Part shown: positions 24,101 through 34,188 of the stretch, one piece after another
Numbering within the stretch: position 1 is the first letter of the stretch
Layout: every line of letters starts with the position of its first letter
Source: Yamagishiella unicocca
Taxonomy: Eukaryota; Chlorophyta; Chlorophyceae; Chlamydomonadales; Volvocaceae
Assembly (NCBI GenBank): GCA_003116995.1
Contig: BDSL01000035.1
Span: 558,001 to 622,000, forward strand
DNA: 64,000 nt
Direction: 5' to 3'
Notes under the pieces: generated by a model
Told to the model about the DNA's origin: nothing
The model's input: only the letters and a program-made list of their open reading frames with translations
Database searches by the model: none
Program-made: the position numbers and the translations under genes

Positions 24101-27100
24101 GGGTGCGCTGCCGTACAGGTGCGCCAGCAGGGACATGACGCTGTGGGTGGCGGCGGACAGGTCTGAGAGCTGGGGCAGCAGGTCCCACAGCTGGGCGCGG
24201 AGCTCGGAGACGGCCTGAGGGGGAGGATGACGAGGAGGAGGGGGGCTGGTGACGAGGCGGGCGCGGAGGAGGCGCGGAGGAGGGCCAGCAGAATGAGGGC
24301 CAGGAGGCCGGCTGACGACTGGCCGATGGGTGATGATGAACCGGTTTATCCTCCTTCCCTTCCTGCCACTTCCCTCCCCAACCCATTGTTTCCTCACCCA
24401 GGTTCTCCAGCATGCATCTGGAAACGTCTGTTCGAAACGGTTTTCCCTTCGTACACGGGTTTTCCTTGCAACTTCCCAACCCATCAACGTACCCGCCCCC
24501 AGCGCCCCACCTGCGGCCCCACCACCCCCAGCGCCCCAGCCACGGGCACCAGCGCGTCCGCACACGCCGCCCGCACGTCGTCGTCCGGGTCCGCCAGCCC
24601 CAGCCGCAGCAGCGGCAGCGCGGCGGGCAGCAGGTCGGGCGCCAGGTCCAGGCGGGCCGCCAGCATGTACTTGAGGCCGCAGAAGCCACCTGCAAGGCAC
24701 CGCGATTGGGCGCACGACGTGTCGGCAGTGGGCAGCCCGTGTGCGTTAGGGTTTTTCGATTTGGCTATTAGGGTGATAAAAAGCGCGTGACCGATGACGC
24801 TAGGGCGCACCGTGGGCATGGATACCGTGGACGGCGGGTGACATGAATTTGAGGGCCGTTTTACGGAAGTTTCGGGACTTAAAGCTTTGGGTTTTAAGGA
24901 GGTTTTGGGACTTAGGGTTTTGGGGTTTTAGGGTTTTGGGTTTTCCCAACCATATGCCCCCCTGCGTGCTCATCACGTTATACCTCGCCGCCCTCTCAGA
25001 GCATGTCATGCATTACGAGACACCCATGCGCACCCACCCACCCAACCATGCCCCCCCCCAACACGCTCTCGTGGGTTTCCCCTCCCCCGCCCTCCCCGCC
25101 CTCTCCGCCCCCTCCCCCTCACCGTATCTGACCCTCCAGTCCTGCTGCACCTGCAGCTCCCGCAACATAGCCGCCACCGCCCGCACCGACCCCAGGTCCA
25201 GGGCGGGCAGCGCCATGCCAAGGGCCTGCGCGGCAGTCTCGCGGACGGGAGCAGTCACCTGGTCCAGGGAGGGACGAAGAGGGGAGGGGAGGGGCGGGCG
25301 CACGGTTGGGTTGGGCGCGAAAAAGTGGCAGGCGCGAGGGCCGTGGCAAAGAGGGAAGTGGAGGGGAGGGCCCCATGGGCCGGAGTGGTACAGTGCCAGA
25401 CCTAGCAGACTTCCCCCTTCCCGATGAACCACGGCCAAACACCCGAGCCGCACATCCTGATCACCGGGCATCAGGGCCCCTTTTTCACCCCCTTCCGCCC
25501 CGTCCCCCGCCCCCTCGTGCCCCACCTGGTCGGAGCCGTAGTCCCCGAAGCGGTCCAGCGCCAGCACGCACAGCAGGTGCACGATGCAGTCCTCCAGCCA
25601 GCGCCGGTTGGCGGAGCGGGCGGCGAGCACCTGCATGGGGGACACGGGGCCCAACCCGCGCTTGCCTGCGGGGGTGGGTATGGAGCGCAGCGGGGGAGGG
25701 CGGCGGCGGAAGGGATTGGTGGGGCGTCCGTGGACCCCGGCACCGAGAAGTGGCAGGAGCACGGCCGCAGCGGCCGCCGCGAACACTAGAACGCCGCCAG
25801 CTATACTACCCGTGTCGTGTAACCGGTTTTTATGCCAACCCCCCAGCCCGGCGGGTTTTTTCGGGCATCCACGGGTCTTCCTCGCACCCAGCCCGACAGC
25901 ACTCACCCTGGCCCCCCGGGACCGCCCAGCCCGACGGCACTCCGTCCAGCGGCGCCTCCACCCCCGCCGCCGCCGCGTGCCCCCTCAGCAGCTCCCTCAG
26001 CGCCAGTGCCGCCCCGTGCCGGACCTCCCACACCGGGTCCAGGCTGTCCACCACCAGCTGGTCGCCCAGCCGCTGGAAGGGCCACCCGCCCTCTGACACC
26101 TGCTGCACCTGGGGGGGGGGGGAGCGACGACAACAGCGCCGGCGTCGGTGCCGGGGTTTGGGGTGGGGTGGGTCAATTTGCCAACATCGAGGTAGTACCG
26201 GTAACTAACATCCAAGAGTGGTGGACACAAACGTCGACGAGGCTGCGGCTGTGGGGCTGTGGGTGCCTCGTATTAAAAGGAAGAGATTATAATTGCCAAT
26301 TTCATTAATGTTGCGGGATGAGGTGCATGGATCTAGGGGACCTTTCCTCTGAACCGGTCATTTTTGTGGGTGCCCGTAGCATGTCGGGGCTCAGCATGCC
26401 GGTAGCATGTCGGAGCGACGGAGCAAGCCGTAATATCGGTCGTAAATGGGTGTTCCAAGCAGGCATAACGGGCGGAGGAAGGGAAACAGCAATCTGCAGG
26501 GAAGGGGACGCAGGAGGGTCGAGCAGGGGCGGGGGCCGCACCTCGTCGTCTCCAACCTCGACTGACACGGCCGCAGCCGCGGACGCCGGTCCCGCCCCTG
26601 CCTGGACCGCCGGGCCCGCCTCCTCAGTGCCGCTGCCGCCCTGGCTGCTCTCGCCGTCCAGGGGGGACTGCCGGGGAAAGGAGGGAAGAAGGGAGATGGA
26701 GGGGTGGGTCGCACGGAAGGACGGAGAACAGGGGTGGGTAAGGGGGAGAACAGGGAGAACAGGGGTGGGTAACAGGGAAGGAGGGAAGGGGGGAGAAGGA
26801 GGGAAGGAGGGGGTCGGGGGCGAGTGTTTCGAGTAACAGGTGCCGTAGTGTGACGCCACCGGAGCATGTTCGTTGATCTTCGCATTTGCTCACTGAGCTT
26901 GTTTGCCCTGTTGGCGGCGGTGATGTCGGGAAGTTGGGCTGGAGTTGCGCTGCGCTGCGTGGGTGCGTGGGTGGGTCTGGACGCCGTCCGGGTGACGAGG
27001 CAGCTTCCCAGGGGGCCCGCGCCCTCCCCTGCCCTCCAGGCCGCACCCCATCCACCACCACCCACCACCGCCCCATTCCCGGGTCACAACAGGGTCCCAT

Positions 27101-28906
27101 CACAAACACCATAACCCATCACAAACCATCACACGCCTTCGCAAACACCACAGACCTTCACAATGCCAATCCTTGCCAACGCATGAAACCCCTCTACTCC
27201 GCAGCCCCCATTGCAACACCCCCGGGAGGCCTCAGCCGTGGCTTAAGCATCAGCAAACCCCACCACGACCCAAAATCTTCGCACCCCCGTCTTCCGCCCG
27301 CGGCCCCTTTCCGCCTCTGGGCCCTCCGCCTACCTTCCCCTCCCCCCCTGTACCTTCCCTTCCCCCCACCTTCCCCTCGTCCCGCCCCACCTTGTGCCGC
27401 GCCGCTGCCCCCGCCGCCGGCCCGAGCGTGTCCCCCGACCTCAATGAGTCCGTCCGCCCCAGCGCCTTGGCCTTCCGCTTCAGCCGGTTGCGCTCCCGCG
27501 CCGACAGCTTGTCGACGTCCATGCTGCGCAGCAGGTCCTGCGCAGCCACCTGCTGCTTTCCCCCGGCGCGCCCGCCTCCGGCCCCGCCGCCTCCGGCCCC
27601 TCGCTGGTGGTGCTGGTGCTGCTGCTGCTGCTGCCTGCTTCCCGCCCCGCATGCCTCCTCCGCCGCCTCGAGGTCCTCATCGTTGAACAGCGCATCCGCG
27701 TCGAGGCCCATGTCGCGGTCCAGCCCCAGCCGCTTCTTTAGCACCTCCCGCTGCGCCGCCAGCCGCGCCTTGGGGGTCAGGCCCGGCTCCAAAACCAAGT
27801 CGAACTCCTGCGGGCGGGCGCGGATCGGGGCACGGATGGGCGTGCGAGTGGGAGCGGGGGGACGAAGGGGCCAAGGACAAAGAGAGGCGCAGCCGGAGGG
27901 GCGAGCGTGGTGGGAAGGTATCCGTGAGCGGCGGGGCAACGACGGATGTGGGCTGCTGTTGGGGTGAGGGTAAGACGAGGGTTTCGGAGCAGACGACCGG
28001 TGCGTCGCAACCCCAGCTGTGCAGAGGCCCCTCACTGCCGCCCCGGATGATGGCGGGCGCCACCGGTGACAAGCTGTGTGCCGTCCCTTCCCTGGAGCCC
28101 CTGCTCTTCCCAGGTCTTATCCAGTCGTTGGCTGGCTCCCAGCGATGCGGACCCGAGCGGTCCCTGCCTGCCCCCTCGGCCTCCACAGGTAGGGGCGTCC
28201 CCACACGCCGGATCAGCGGCGACGACGACGCACCTGGCCCCCGGAGGCGCCCAGAGGCGTTCCCCTCTCCAAGACTTGCTGCAGGCTGAAGTTTGAAAAG
28301 CTGAGGGGCGCCTCGGGCCCCAGGACCTGGATGAGAACCTGCTCGTCCACGCCGCAAGCCAGGGCCTGCCGGCGCAGGTCATCCGGTGTGTGATGCTCGA
28401 AGACATCGCCTAGAAAGGCTAGGGCCTCTCCCGCTGCTACTCGGGTCTCCCAACTTTTGTTGTAGAGGTAGAGGTGCACCTGCGGGGCCCGGCAGCGGGG
28501 GCCGATGGGTGGGGGTTTTCGGGGGCTGTTCGCTGCTACCAGGTGGGGAACAGTGCTGGATCTGGTTGCATGGATGCAAACGTAATAATCGACTCGCAGC
28601 TGCAGACGCGGTGTCGAAGCATCGGTGTCGCAGGGTGGTTGTGTCGGCGCCCGCGCGCGCGCCAAGTCGCACCTTTTGCACCGTTGCAAGCAGCTGGTCC
28701 GGGTGCGCCCTGGCTATCTCGGAGAGCTGCTTTGCTGCAGCCTTTCGAGTGGCTTCAGAGGTACCGGCTGTGACGAAAACAAGGACGTGGGAGTCAGCAC
28801 AATGGGATCCTCGAAGGGTGCAGTTTTGCGCCTGTATTCGCCACTTACTCTCAAGGAGGTTCAGAAGCTTCTGTAGCCTGCTTGAGGATTGCGGTTTGGT
28901 TGTCAT
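15169..28906 (-). CDS. MOT1: Mot1/BTAF1-type TBP-associated Snf2 ATPase, 21 exons, 2050 aa
   Basis: Mot1 uses ATP to remove TATA-binding protein from promoters. Exons: 28906-28849, 28767-28673, 28479-28234, 27807-27391, 26667-26542, 26108-25907, 25665-25526, 25258-25123, 24689-24511, 24214-23741, 23378-22509, 22135-21992, 21429-21228, 20899-20517, 19941-19726, 19187-18951, 18604-18150, 17767-17641, 17411-17205, 16924-16232, 15714-15169. All phases match and the total is 6153 nt. HEAT repeats start at [18 protein letters not shown] and [14 protein letters not shown] and run to about residue 1296. The ATPase shows [10 protein letters not shown] (about 1365-1375), the Mot1-typical DEGH box (about 1502), [11 protein letters not shown], and RAHRLGQ (about 1873). 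The length fits plant homologues. Lineage-specific Ala/Gln/Gly stretches sit in exon 11 (about 740-760) and between ATPase motifs in exon 20. The C-terminal tail is Gly/Lys-rich. The start ATG is the first that yields the conserved N-terminus. Confidence 0.95.
17165..17204 (-). repeat. Dispersed intron element at the donor of Mot1 intron 19
   Basis: Immediately after exon 19 the intron reads GTGGGGTGGGGGGC, then ATAAAAACCGTTTACGCG. The same ATAAAAACCG core at a similar place follows exon 15 (as a variant, 19675-19725) and occurs in introns 6 and 17. Confidence 0.6.
18060..18149 (-). repeat. Dispersed intron element starting at the donor of Mot1 intron 17
   Basis: The intron starts GTGGGTTTTGAGGAAGACCC directly at the splice donor and about 60 nt later carries the GCATAAAAACCGTTGACGCG core. 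The start is almost the same as that of intron 11 (22508). Confidence 0.75.
18877..18950 (-). repeat. 37-bp tandem duplications of the Walker A exon end, with two extra splice donors
   Basis: Exon 16 ends at 18951 with the codons for [10 protein letters not shown], then a GTCGGG donor. The adjoining intron begins with two tandem 37-bp units (18950-18914 and 18913-18877) that copy this exon end with a few substitutions, each again ending CTGCAG before GTCGGG. Three equivalent donors therefore stand 37 bp apart. Because 37 is not a multiple of 3, use of donor 2 or 3 shifts the reading frame. Confidence 0.85.
19955..20030 (+). repeat. Dispersed intron element, inverted, near the acceptor of Mot1 exon 15
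   Basis: On the plus strand it reads CGAGGAAACCCGTGGGTCGG, then AAGAAAACCGATTAGG. This is the same GAGGAA-ACCCGTGG and AAAACCG order as in the donor-end copies, but opposite to the gene. A relative occurs in reverse orientation at 49285-49350. Confidence 0.6.
20937..20995 (+). repeat. Dispersed intron element, inverted, near the acceptor of Mot1 exon 14
   Basis: GAGGAAGACCCGTGGATGCG, then AATCCGTTTAGGACAGACG, then TTTCGAGATGCGTGC. It is opposite to the gene and ends about 40 nt from the exon 14 acceptor. It closely matches the reverse complement of 29725-29806. Confidence 0.75.
21651..21676. repeat. (TAG)n microsatellite in Mot1 intron 12
   Basis: About nine perfect TAG units. A (GTG)n tract also occurs at 17776-17803 in intron 17. 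Confidence 0.9.
22470..22508 (-). repeat. Dispersed intron element starting at the donor of Mot1 intron 11
   Basis: The intron begins exactly GTGGGTTTCGAGGAAGACCC followed by GTGGGGGGG. It is nearly identical to the start of intron 17 (18149) and to the extragenic copy at 29725-29806. Confidence 0.75.
24380..24485 (-). repeat. Dispersed intron element in Mot1 intron 9
   Basis: On the gene strand: GCAAGGAAAACCCGTGTACG, then AAACCGTTTCGAACAGACG, then TTTCCAGATGCATGCTGG, starting about 30 nt after the donor at 24510. Same module order as the copies at 20937 and 29725. Confidence 0.75.
24880..24945. repeat. Interstitial telomere-like DNA in Mot1 intron 8
   Basis: A run of GGGTTTTAAGG, GGTTTTGGG, AGGGTTTTGGGG and TTTTAGGGTTTTGGG units. 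Volvocine telomeres use TTTTAGGG, so this is a degenerate telomere-like patch inside an intron. Confidence 0.6.
25815..25906 (-). repeat. Dispersed intron element near the donor of Mot1 intron 6
   Basis: On the gene strand: CGAGGAAGACCCGTGGATGC, CCGAAAAAACCC, then GGCATAAAAACCGGTTACAC. It combines both modules (GAAGACCCGTGG and ATAAAAACCG) within about 90 bp of the donor. Confidence 0.7.
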
Positions 28907-29724
28907 GGCTCCGCGGGTTCAACAGTAACGTCAACTGGCTTAGTCCCGGCGGAATGCGTAGCGTCATCGGTTACATGAGCACAAGCTCTAAGAGATAATG
29001 AAAAGACATGGTTGATCTTCCACGAAGCGGGAAAGTAGTGCACGACGGTACGATGACACGGTTGGCTCCTGACCAAGGTCACCGAACATGTCACCTGATT
29101 CCCGCATCAAACCTCTGGCCGTGTTGCCCTTTTGGGATACTGAATATCAGCGTACACTTTGATGTCATCGTTATGTGCTCGATTAGCACAGACGGCCAAA
29201 CGTCCAGCCGTTCACATCTATCGACTTATTGCATATTGATTTGAAATTTACTCGAAGCCCAGCACCAGATGTCAGCTCGGTGGCAAGCGCGCAAGGCAAG
29301 ACATACGTGCGACGTCTGAAGCCTTGACAGCTTGGGACCTCTGAAACCCTGACAGCCCTACCGACTCCGGGCGTCGTACTTGAAGCCTTTGCTGAAGTCG
29401 TGAAGTGGGCTGCTGCTGCGCGCATCCAAGTAATCGGTAGTTCGTCCCCAGCAGCCGCGGCCCCACGTGCCTTCTTAAGTTTTATTGTATTCGCGCTATA
29501 ACAATATTAACACACCGCCGAAACGAAGCATCCGCAACAGTGGCACACAAACCGGAAATGGGATCTTATACGCCCCTCATCCCCCGCTGTCCGCTCTCCC
29601 ATCGCTCACCGCCTCCCCACCGCGAAACGTTTCCGGGGTCCTCGCTCCCTTTCGTCTCGCCGCAGCCGATTTAGCTTAGCCGCCGAAGGTCGACCTACGA
29701 CCGTCTTTCGTATCCTCAACCCAC
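28907..29724. other. Upstream region of the Mot1-like gene
   Basis: No gene recognised. It should include the Mot1 promoter and 5' UTR. No clear TATA box was identified. Confidence 0.35.
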
Positions 29725-29806
29725 GCAGTCCTCCAGCATGCATCTCAAAACGTCTGTTCTAAACGGTTTTTTCTGGCATCCACGGGTCTTCTCGAAACCC
29801 TCTCGG
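29725..29806 (+). repeat. Full-length-looking extragenic copy of the Mot1 intron element
   Basis: The plus strand reads CCAGCATGCATCTCAAAACG, TCTGTTCTAAACGGTTTTTT, then CATCCACGGGTCTTCTCGAA and ACCC. The reverse complement gives GGGTTTCGAGAAGACCCGTG through ACCGTTTAGAACAGACG to GATGCATGC, the complete module order seen in several Mot1 introns. Confidence 0.75.
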
Positions 29807-29936
29807 TGAAAGGCATAGTCGCATAGAGATGAACCTTCATGTGAAGGTGAGAGGCCAATCGAAGCATTTGATCTACTGTACACAATATGCTGCCGTGTAC
29901 GGCGTGGGAGGCCGTTGGACGCATTAGCTGCCTGCA

Positions 29937-32840
29937 AAGACGGGAACCGTCTTCTTCGTGAAGCAGATGATCGTGTATATATGTTATTTTCGGTTTTGTA
30001 TGCATGGATGGAAAGGCGTGTGGAGGATGGGATTGCGTGCTGTCCGGGACTTGACGACTGGCCTTGGTGTACCTGGTGGGTTGTCATTCTTGTGGTGAAC
30101 CCGCGCGCTGTTGTGCATACGATACCGTCAGGCTCCAACTTGTCATCTGGTCCTGGGGCCCCTAGTGCTGGCTTGACCTCTCCAGAGCAGTAGCATGCAG
30201 CGCCACCGGAAATGCCAGCATAGTAGTAACGCCAGCATTATACTCTGCAATTAGTTGCCTATGGTTGGGCCGCCAGCGCCGGCCCGATGTCCCCTCGCCT
30301 GCACCACTTCTGGAATTGCCCCCTTGCTTGCTCGTGCAATGCGAACATATGTTCGGTATGCCTGCGGGTCTATCTTGTCGGGGGCGAGCTATCCTGGGCG
30401 CGGCGAGCGAGGTCCCTGTGCCTTTCGGTGCCTTTCGGGGGGTCTGCTCAGGTCTGCTGGTCTTGCTATGGTTACCCCGCTTGGGTTAGGCCCGGCTTGC
30501 CTCTCTTAAGTCCAGGACATGGCCCCCCTTCTTGTCCTGGGTAAACCGGGCTTGAGGTCACCTAAACATTTCATTTGCTGCGTTGTGAGGTATCTTAGGT
30601 CCCCAGCCTGTATCGTGAGGCGGCGTACCAGCGTTGCGCATTCGCGCGGTTTTCTCAGCTGGCGCTGTCTCGCATGGCCCCCCGTCTGCTACCATACTTT
30701 TACAGCCAACGAAAGATCGCAAAATGACCGGGAAACAGCAGCCGCGAATGGACAGGATTGCCGCCTGGCAGATGCAAACCAATGGATACCCCTAACAGGC
30801 ATTTCATACAGCAGGTAGGCCGGACGAGCGCAACTCACAGTGCCCTACAACGCAAGAGGAATAGCAGCATGTCCCTGCTGGTACCAAATTGGGTTGGCTA
30901 TAAAAGTATGCTAGCGGACGGGGGGCGATGTAAGAGAGCGCCAGCTGACAAAACCGCGCGATTGCGCTACGCTGGCAGTAGTGGGTTCAACAGCGCGCGG
31001 GTTCCCCACAAGAATGCCAACCCAGCAGGTACGCCAAGGCCATTTTGTCAAGTCCAGCCCGAGGACAGCACGCGATCCCATCCTCCACACGCCCTTCCAT
31101 CCACGCATACTAAACCGAAAATAACATATATACCCGATCACCTCCTTCACGAAGAAGGGGGCTGGGAAGCTGCGCGCAAAAAGATCGCAAAATGACCGGG
31201 AAACAGCAGCCGCGAATGGACAGGATTGCCGCCTGGCAGATGCAAACCAATGGATACCCCTAACAGGCATTTCATACAGCAGGTAGGCCGGACGAGCGCA
31301 ACTCACAGTGCCCTACAACGCAAGAGGAATAGCAGCATGTCCCTGCTGGTACCAAATTGGGTTGGCTATAAAAGTATGCTAGCGGACGGGGGGCGATGTA
31401 AGAGAGCGCCAGCTGACAAAACCGCGCGATTGCGCTACGCTGGCAGTAGTGGGTTCAACAGCGCGCGGGTTCCCCACAAGAATGCCAACCCAGCAGGTAC
31501 GCCAAGGCCATTTGTCAAGTCCAGCCCGAGGACAGCACGCGATCCCATCCTCCACACGCCCTTCCATCCACGCATACTAAACCGAAAATAACATATATAC
31601 CCGATCACCTCCTTCACGAAGAAGACGGTTCCCGCCCCCGCTGTAAATTTTGTGTACTGGGAAGTTCAATTGTGCTCCCGGCCGAGGGGAAATGCGGCCG
31701 TTTCCAGCTGTTTGTCCGGCCACTACTTTTCGGCATCGGCGGTAGAATGTACGGGCTCGGTGCGCGTATTGTACGGTCCCGACCCATTGCACATACGATC
31801 TCGGCATTTTTAGGCAGGGATCGGCATGACGAGCATCCTCCGCGCGGCTTCCCGACGCTCGCTTGTATTTTTGCCTATTAGGGGTATCCGTTCTTCATTC
31901 TGCCATTTGGCAGCGCGGTCCTTCTGTGCTGTTGTTCCGACGAATGTACGAACCCTAAAGTCGGCATCGGGGCGTCTGCTGGCTGCTAGCGCTGCCATCT
32001 CGTATGGTGCGGTGTTCTCTGGGTCTGGGTCTTCCCCCTTGGGTCTGGCCCGGCTTGCCTCTGTTGAGTCCAGGACATGCCCCCCCTTCTTGTCCTGGGT
32101 AAATCGGGCTTGAGTTCACGTTACCATTTGATTTATTTGTTGCGTTGTGAGGTATCTAAGGTACATATGATACCGGTCCCCAGCCTGTATCGTGAGGCGC
32201 GGAGTACCAGCGTTGCGCATTCGCACGGTTTTCTCAGCTGGCGCTGTCTCGCATGGCCCCCCGTTTGCTACCTCACTTTTACAGCCAACCCAATTTGGTA
32301 CCTGGACATGCTGCTATTCCTCTTGCGTTGTAGGCCACTGTGAGTTGTGCTCGTGTGGCCCAAAATCTCTAAAAAACGCCCGTTAGAGGGATCCTTATGA
32401 TAAGCATCTGCCAGGTGGCAATTCTGTCCGTTCGCGGCTGCTATTTCCCGGTCCATTTACGATCTTTTTGCGCGCAGCTTCCCAGCCCCCGCTGTAAATT
32501 TGGGGTACTGGGGACTTTTATTGTGCTCCCGGCCGAGCGGAAATGCGGCTCGTCTCAGCTGTTTCTCCGGCCACTACTTTTCGGCATCGGCGGTAGAATG
32601 TACGGGCTCGGTGCTTGTATTGTACGATCCCGACCCATTGCACATACGATCTCGGCTTTTTTCAGCAGGGAATGGCATGACGAGCATCCTCCGCGCGGCT
32701 TCCCGACGCTCGCTTGTATTTTTGCCTATTAGGGTCCGCCATTTTGCATTCGGCCATTTGGCTCTGCGTTCCGTGTGTGCTGCTCGTCCGACCCGTGTAC
32801 ATAGTGTTTATTCGGCATCGGCGGTAGTTTTATACAGTCT
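29937..32840. repeat. Cluster of nested direct and inverted repeats
   Basis: Blocks seen: (a) a tandem duplication of about 445 bp, 30712-31157 and 31180-31625, differing by only a few bases; (b) the end of that block inverted at 29937-30115; (c) a direct repeat of about 230 bp, 30481-30710 and 32038-32288; (d) a direct repeat of about 205 bp, 31685-31885 and 32530-32735. No transposase or reverse transcriptase was seen. The cluster looks like fragments of a non-autonomous element family inserted and duplicated in place. Confidence 0.8.
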
Positions 32841-33118
32841 CGGATGGGGAAAATCTCGCTACAATGGTCTGCTTAATCAACTACAATGGTCTGCTTAATC
32901 AATCACTGCAGAGCACATGCCACGGAAATTAATGATCTGCCCGACACAGCGCCTCGAGGCTGATCCGGAGTTTCTGCAATCAGGATTGCGTGCTCATCGG
33001 GCTCCAGTGAAGATGGCACCGATGCGACGCATCTGCACATCACAGTACACATGGAAGTGTGATCTGAAAGCTTGTTTTGTACGAAGGCTTCATACTTAGG
33101 CTCGTGACTCGGGACGGC
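32841..33118. other. Short unassigned stretch
   Basis: Contains a 21-bp direct repeat (CTACAATGGTCTGCTTAATC twice, near 32857-32900). Nothing else recognised. Confidence 0.4.
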
Positions 33119-33690
33119 TGGCCGTCTGAAATTATTATTATTATTACATTACGCCGGCACTAGGCCTGGCATGTTGTTAAGGGGGCGGGGCGGTGAGGGC
33201 ATCAGTACACGCTATACGTTCGCGCCACCAGTACCAATCCACCTCATATCGCTAAGGCCTACGCCACATTATCGCTGTGGAACACGACCAGTTAGTGCAA
33301 CTCGCCGGAGGCTGGTGCTCCTGCCACATCCCTAATTCATATTTGTATCAATGTTTGAGATTCAAGCGCTCTCCGGAAACCGGTCTTCCGGCAGCTCCAT
33401 GTCCAGCATGCCGCCATGCTTGGTGTACTTGAGTGTACTTGATGGTTGAGCCACCCGTAGGACGCACACGCTCCCATCTCTGGCCTAAGCCCCAACACTT
33501 CATACTAGAGTTAGTCCTCCCTAACCACACCGATGGCTATTGGCTGCCCGCACCATCGGGATCGGCGGCAGGATTCGAACCTACATCTCCTGTGCCGCAC
33601 CTTGTGGGAATTGATCCTGGGATCTCCCAGGCCACAAGGATTGGATTTTTCGGACTCTCCCAATTGAGCTACACGATTGGCCGTCTGAAA
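33119..33690 (-). mobile_element. tRNA-derived SINE with 13-bp target-site duplication
   Basis: The element occupies 33132-33677 and is flanked by perfect 13-bp direct repeats TGGCCGTCTGAAA at 33119-33131 and 33678-33690. On the minus strand the head reads GTGTAGCTCAATTGGGAGAG, a tRNA D-arm/A-box, with two B-box-like motifs (GATCAATTCC and GGTTCGAATCC) inside the first 120 bp. The 3' end is a (TTA/ATT)n tail. These are the marks of a Pol III-transcribed SINE mobilised by a partner LINE. A second near-full-length copy, in the opposite orientation, lies at 41222-41778. Confidence 0.9.
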
Positions 33691-33754
33691 CCTTCTGAAA
33701 CCACCTCCTTTCTGCTGTTGGTACGGTAATTGACGGGCTACTTTAGGGGTGGGT

Positions 33755-34188
33755 AGCTTAGCTGCTAAAGCCCGGCCTTACTCGGCAGGAGATCCAGAGT
33801 TCAAGTCCTGGCCCCCCCACCCAAACCGCCACCCATTTCCGGGGGGGTAAACGGAAGTACTGGCACGGGGACCTGCGACTTCCGTAACAGGGGCGTGTAT
33901 GGCCCTGCCAACCGGGTGAGAGCCCCGGACCCCAACCCAACAACTTTTTGGGGGGTTCGTCTAATTGGTTAAGACACTGGCATTCTGTCCAGAGATCGGT
34001 GGTTCGATTCCCCGGCCCCTCCCCGGTAGTTACCGGGTGCCCCACTTGTGGGCAAGTAGGTTTGTGGTTGAACCTGCTGGTCGAGGTTGTCGTTGATGGG
34101 GGTGGAGATACAGAGCTTATGACACGGTCAGGTGTCGTACCCCAGCGTCGGGGTCCTGTAACGCAAGGAATTTATTTTTTTTTTTTTA
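33755..34188 (+). mobile_element. Second SINE-like element with two tRNA-like units and a T-run
   Basis: A tRNA-like unit at about 33757-33832 has matching acceptor arms (GGGTGGG and CCCACCC), a D-arm GCTT...AAGC and the B-box AGTTCAAGTCC. A second unit at about 33955-34026 has D-arm GTCTAATTGGTTAAGAC and B-box GGTTCGATTCC. Neither forms a good five-pair anticodon stem with a seven-base loop, so they are not functional tRNA genes. A run of about 13 T near 34175-34187 could be a Pol III terminator. Confidence 0.65.

Noticed and set aside
22532..24715. Very long (over 700 codons) Arg/Ala-rich minus-strand frame
   Set aside because: A shadow frame of GCC-rich Mot1 exons 9-11; the other frame carries the conserved HEAT-repeat sequence with consistent splicing.
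33757..34026. Two functional tRNA genes
   Set aside because: D- and T-arms resemble tRNA, but the anticodon stems do not form properly; better explained as SINE heads.
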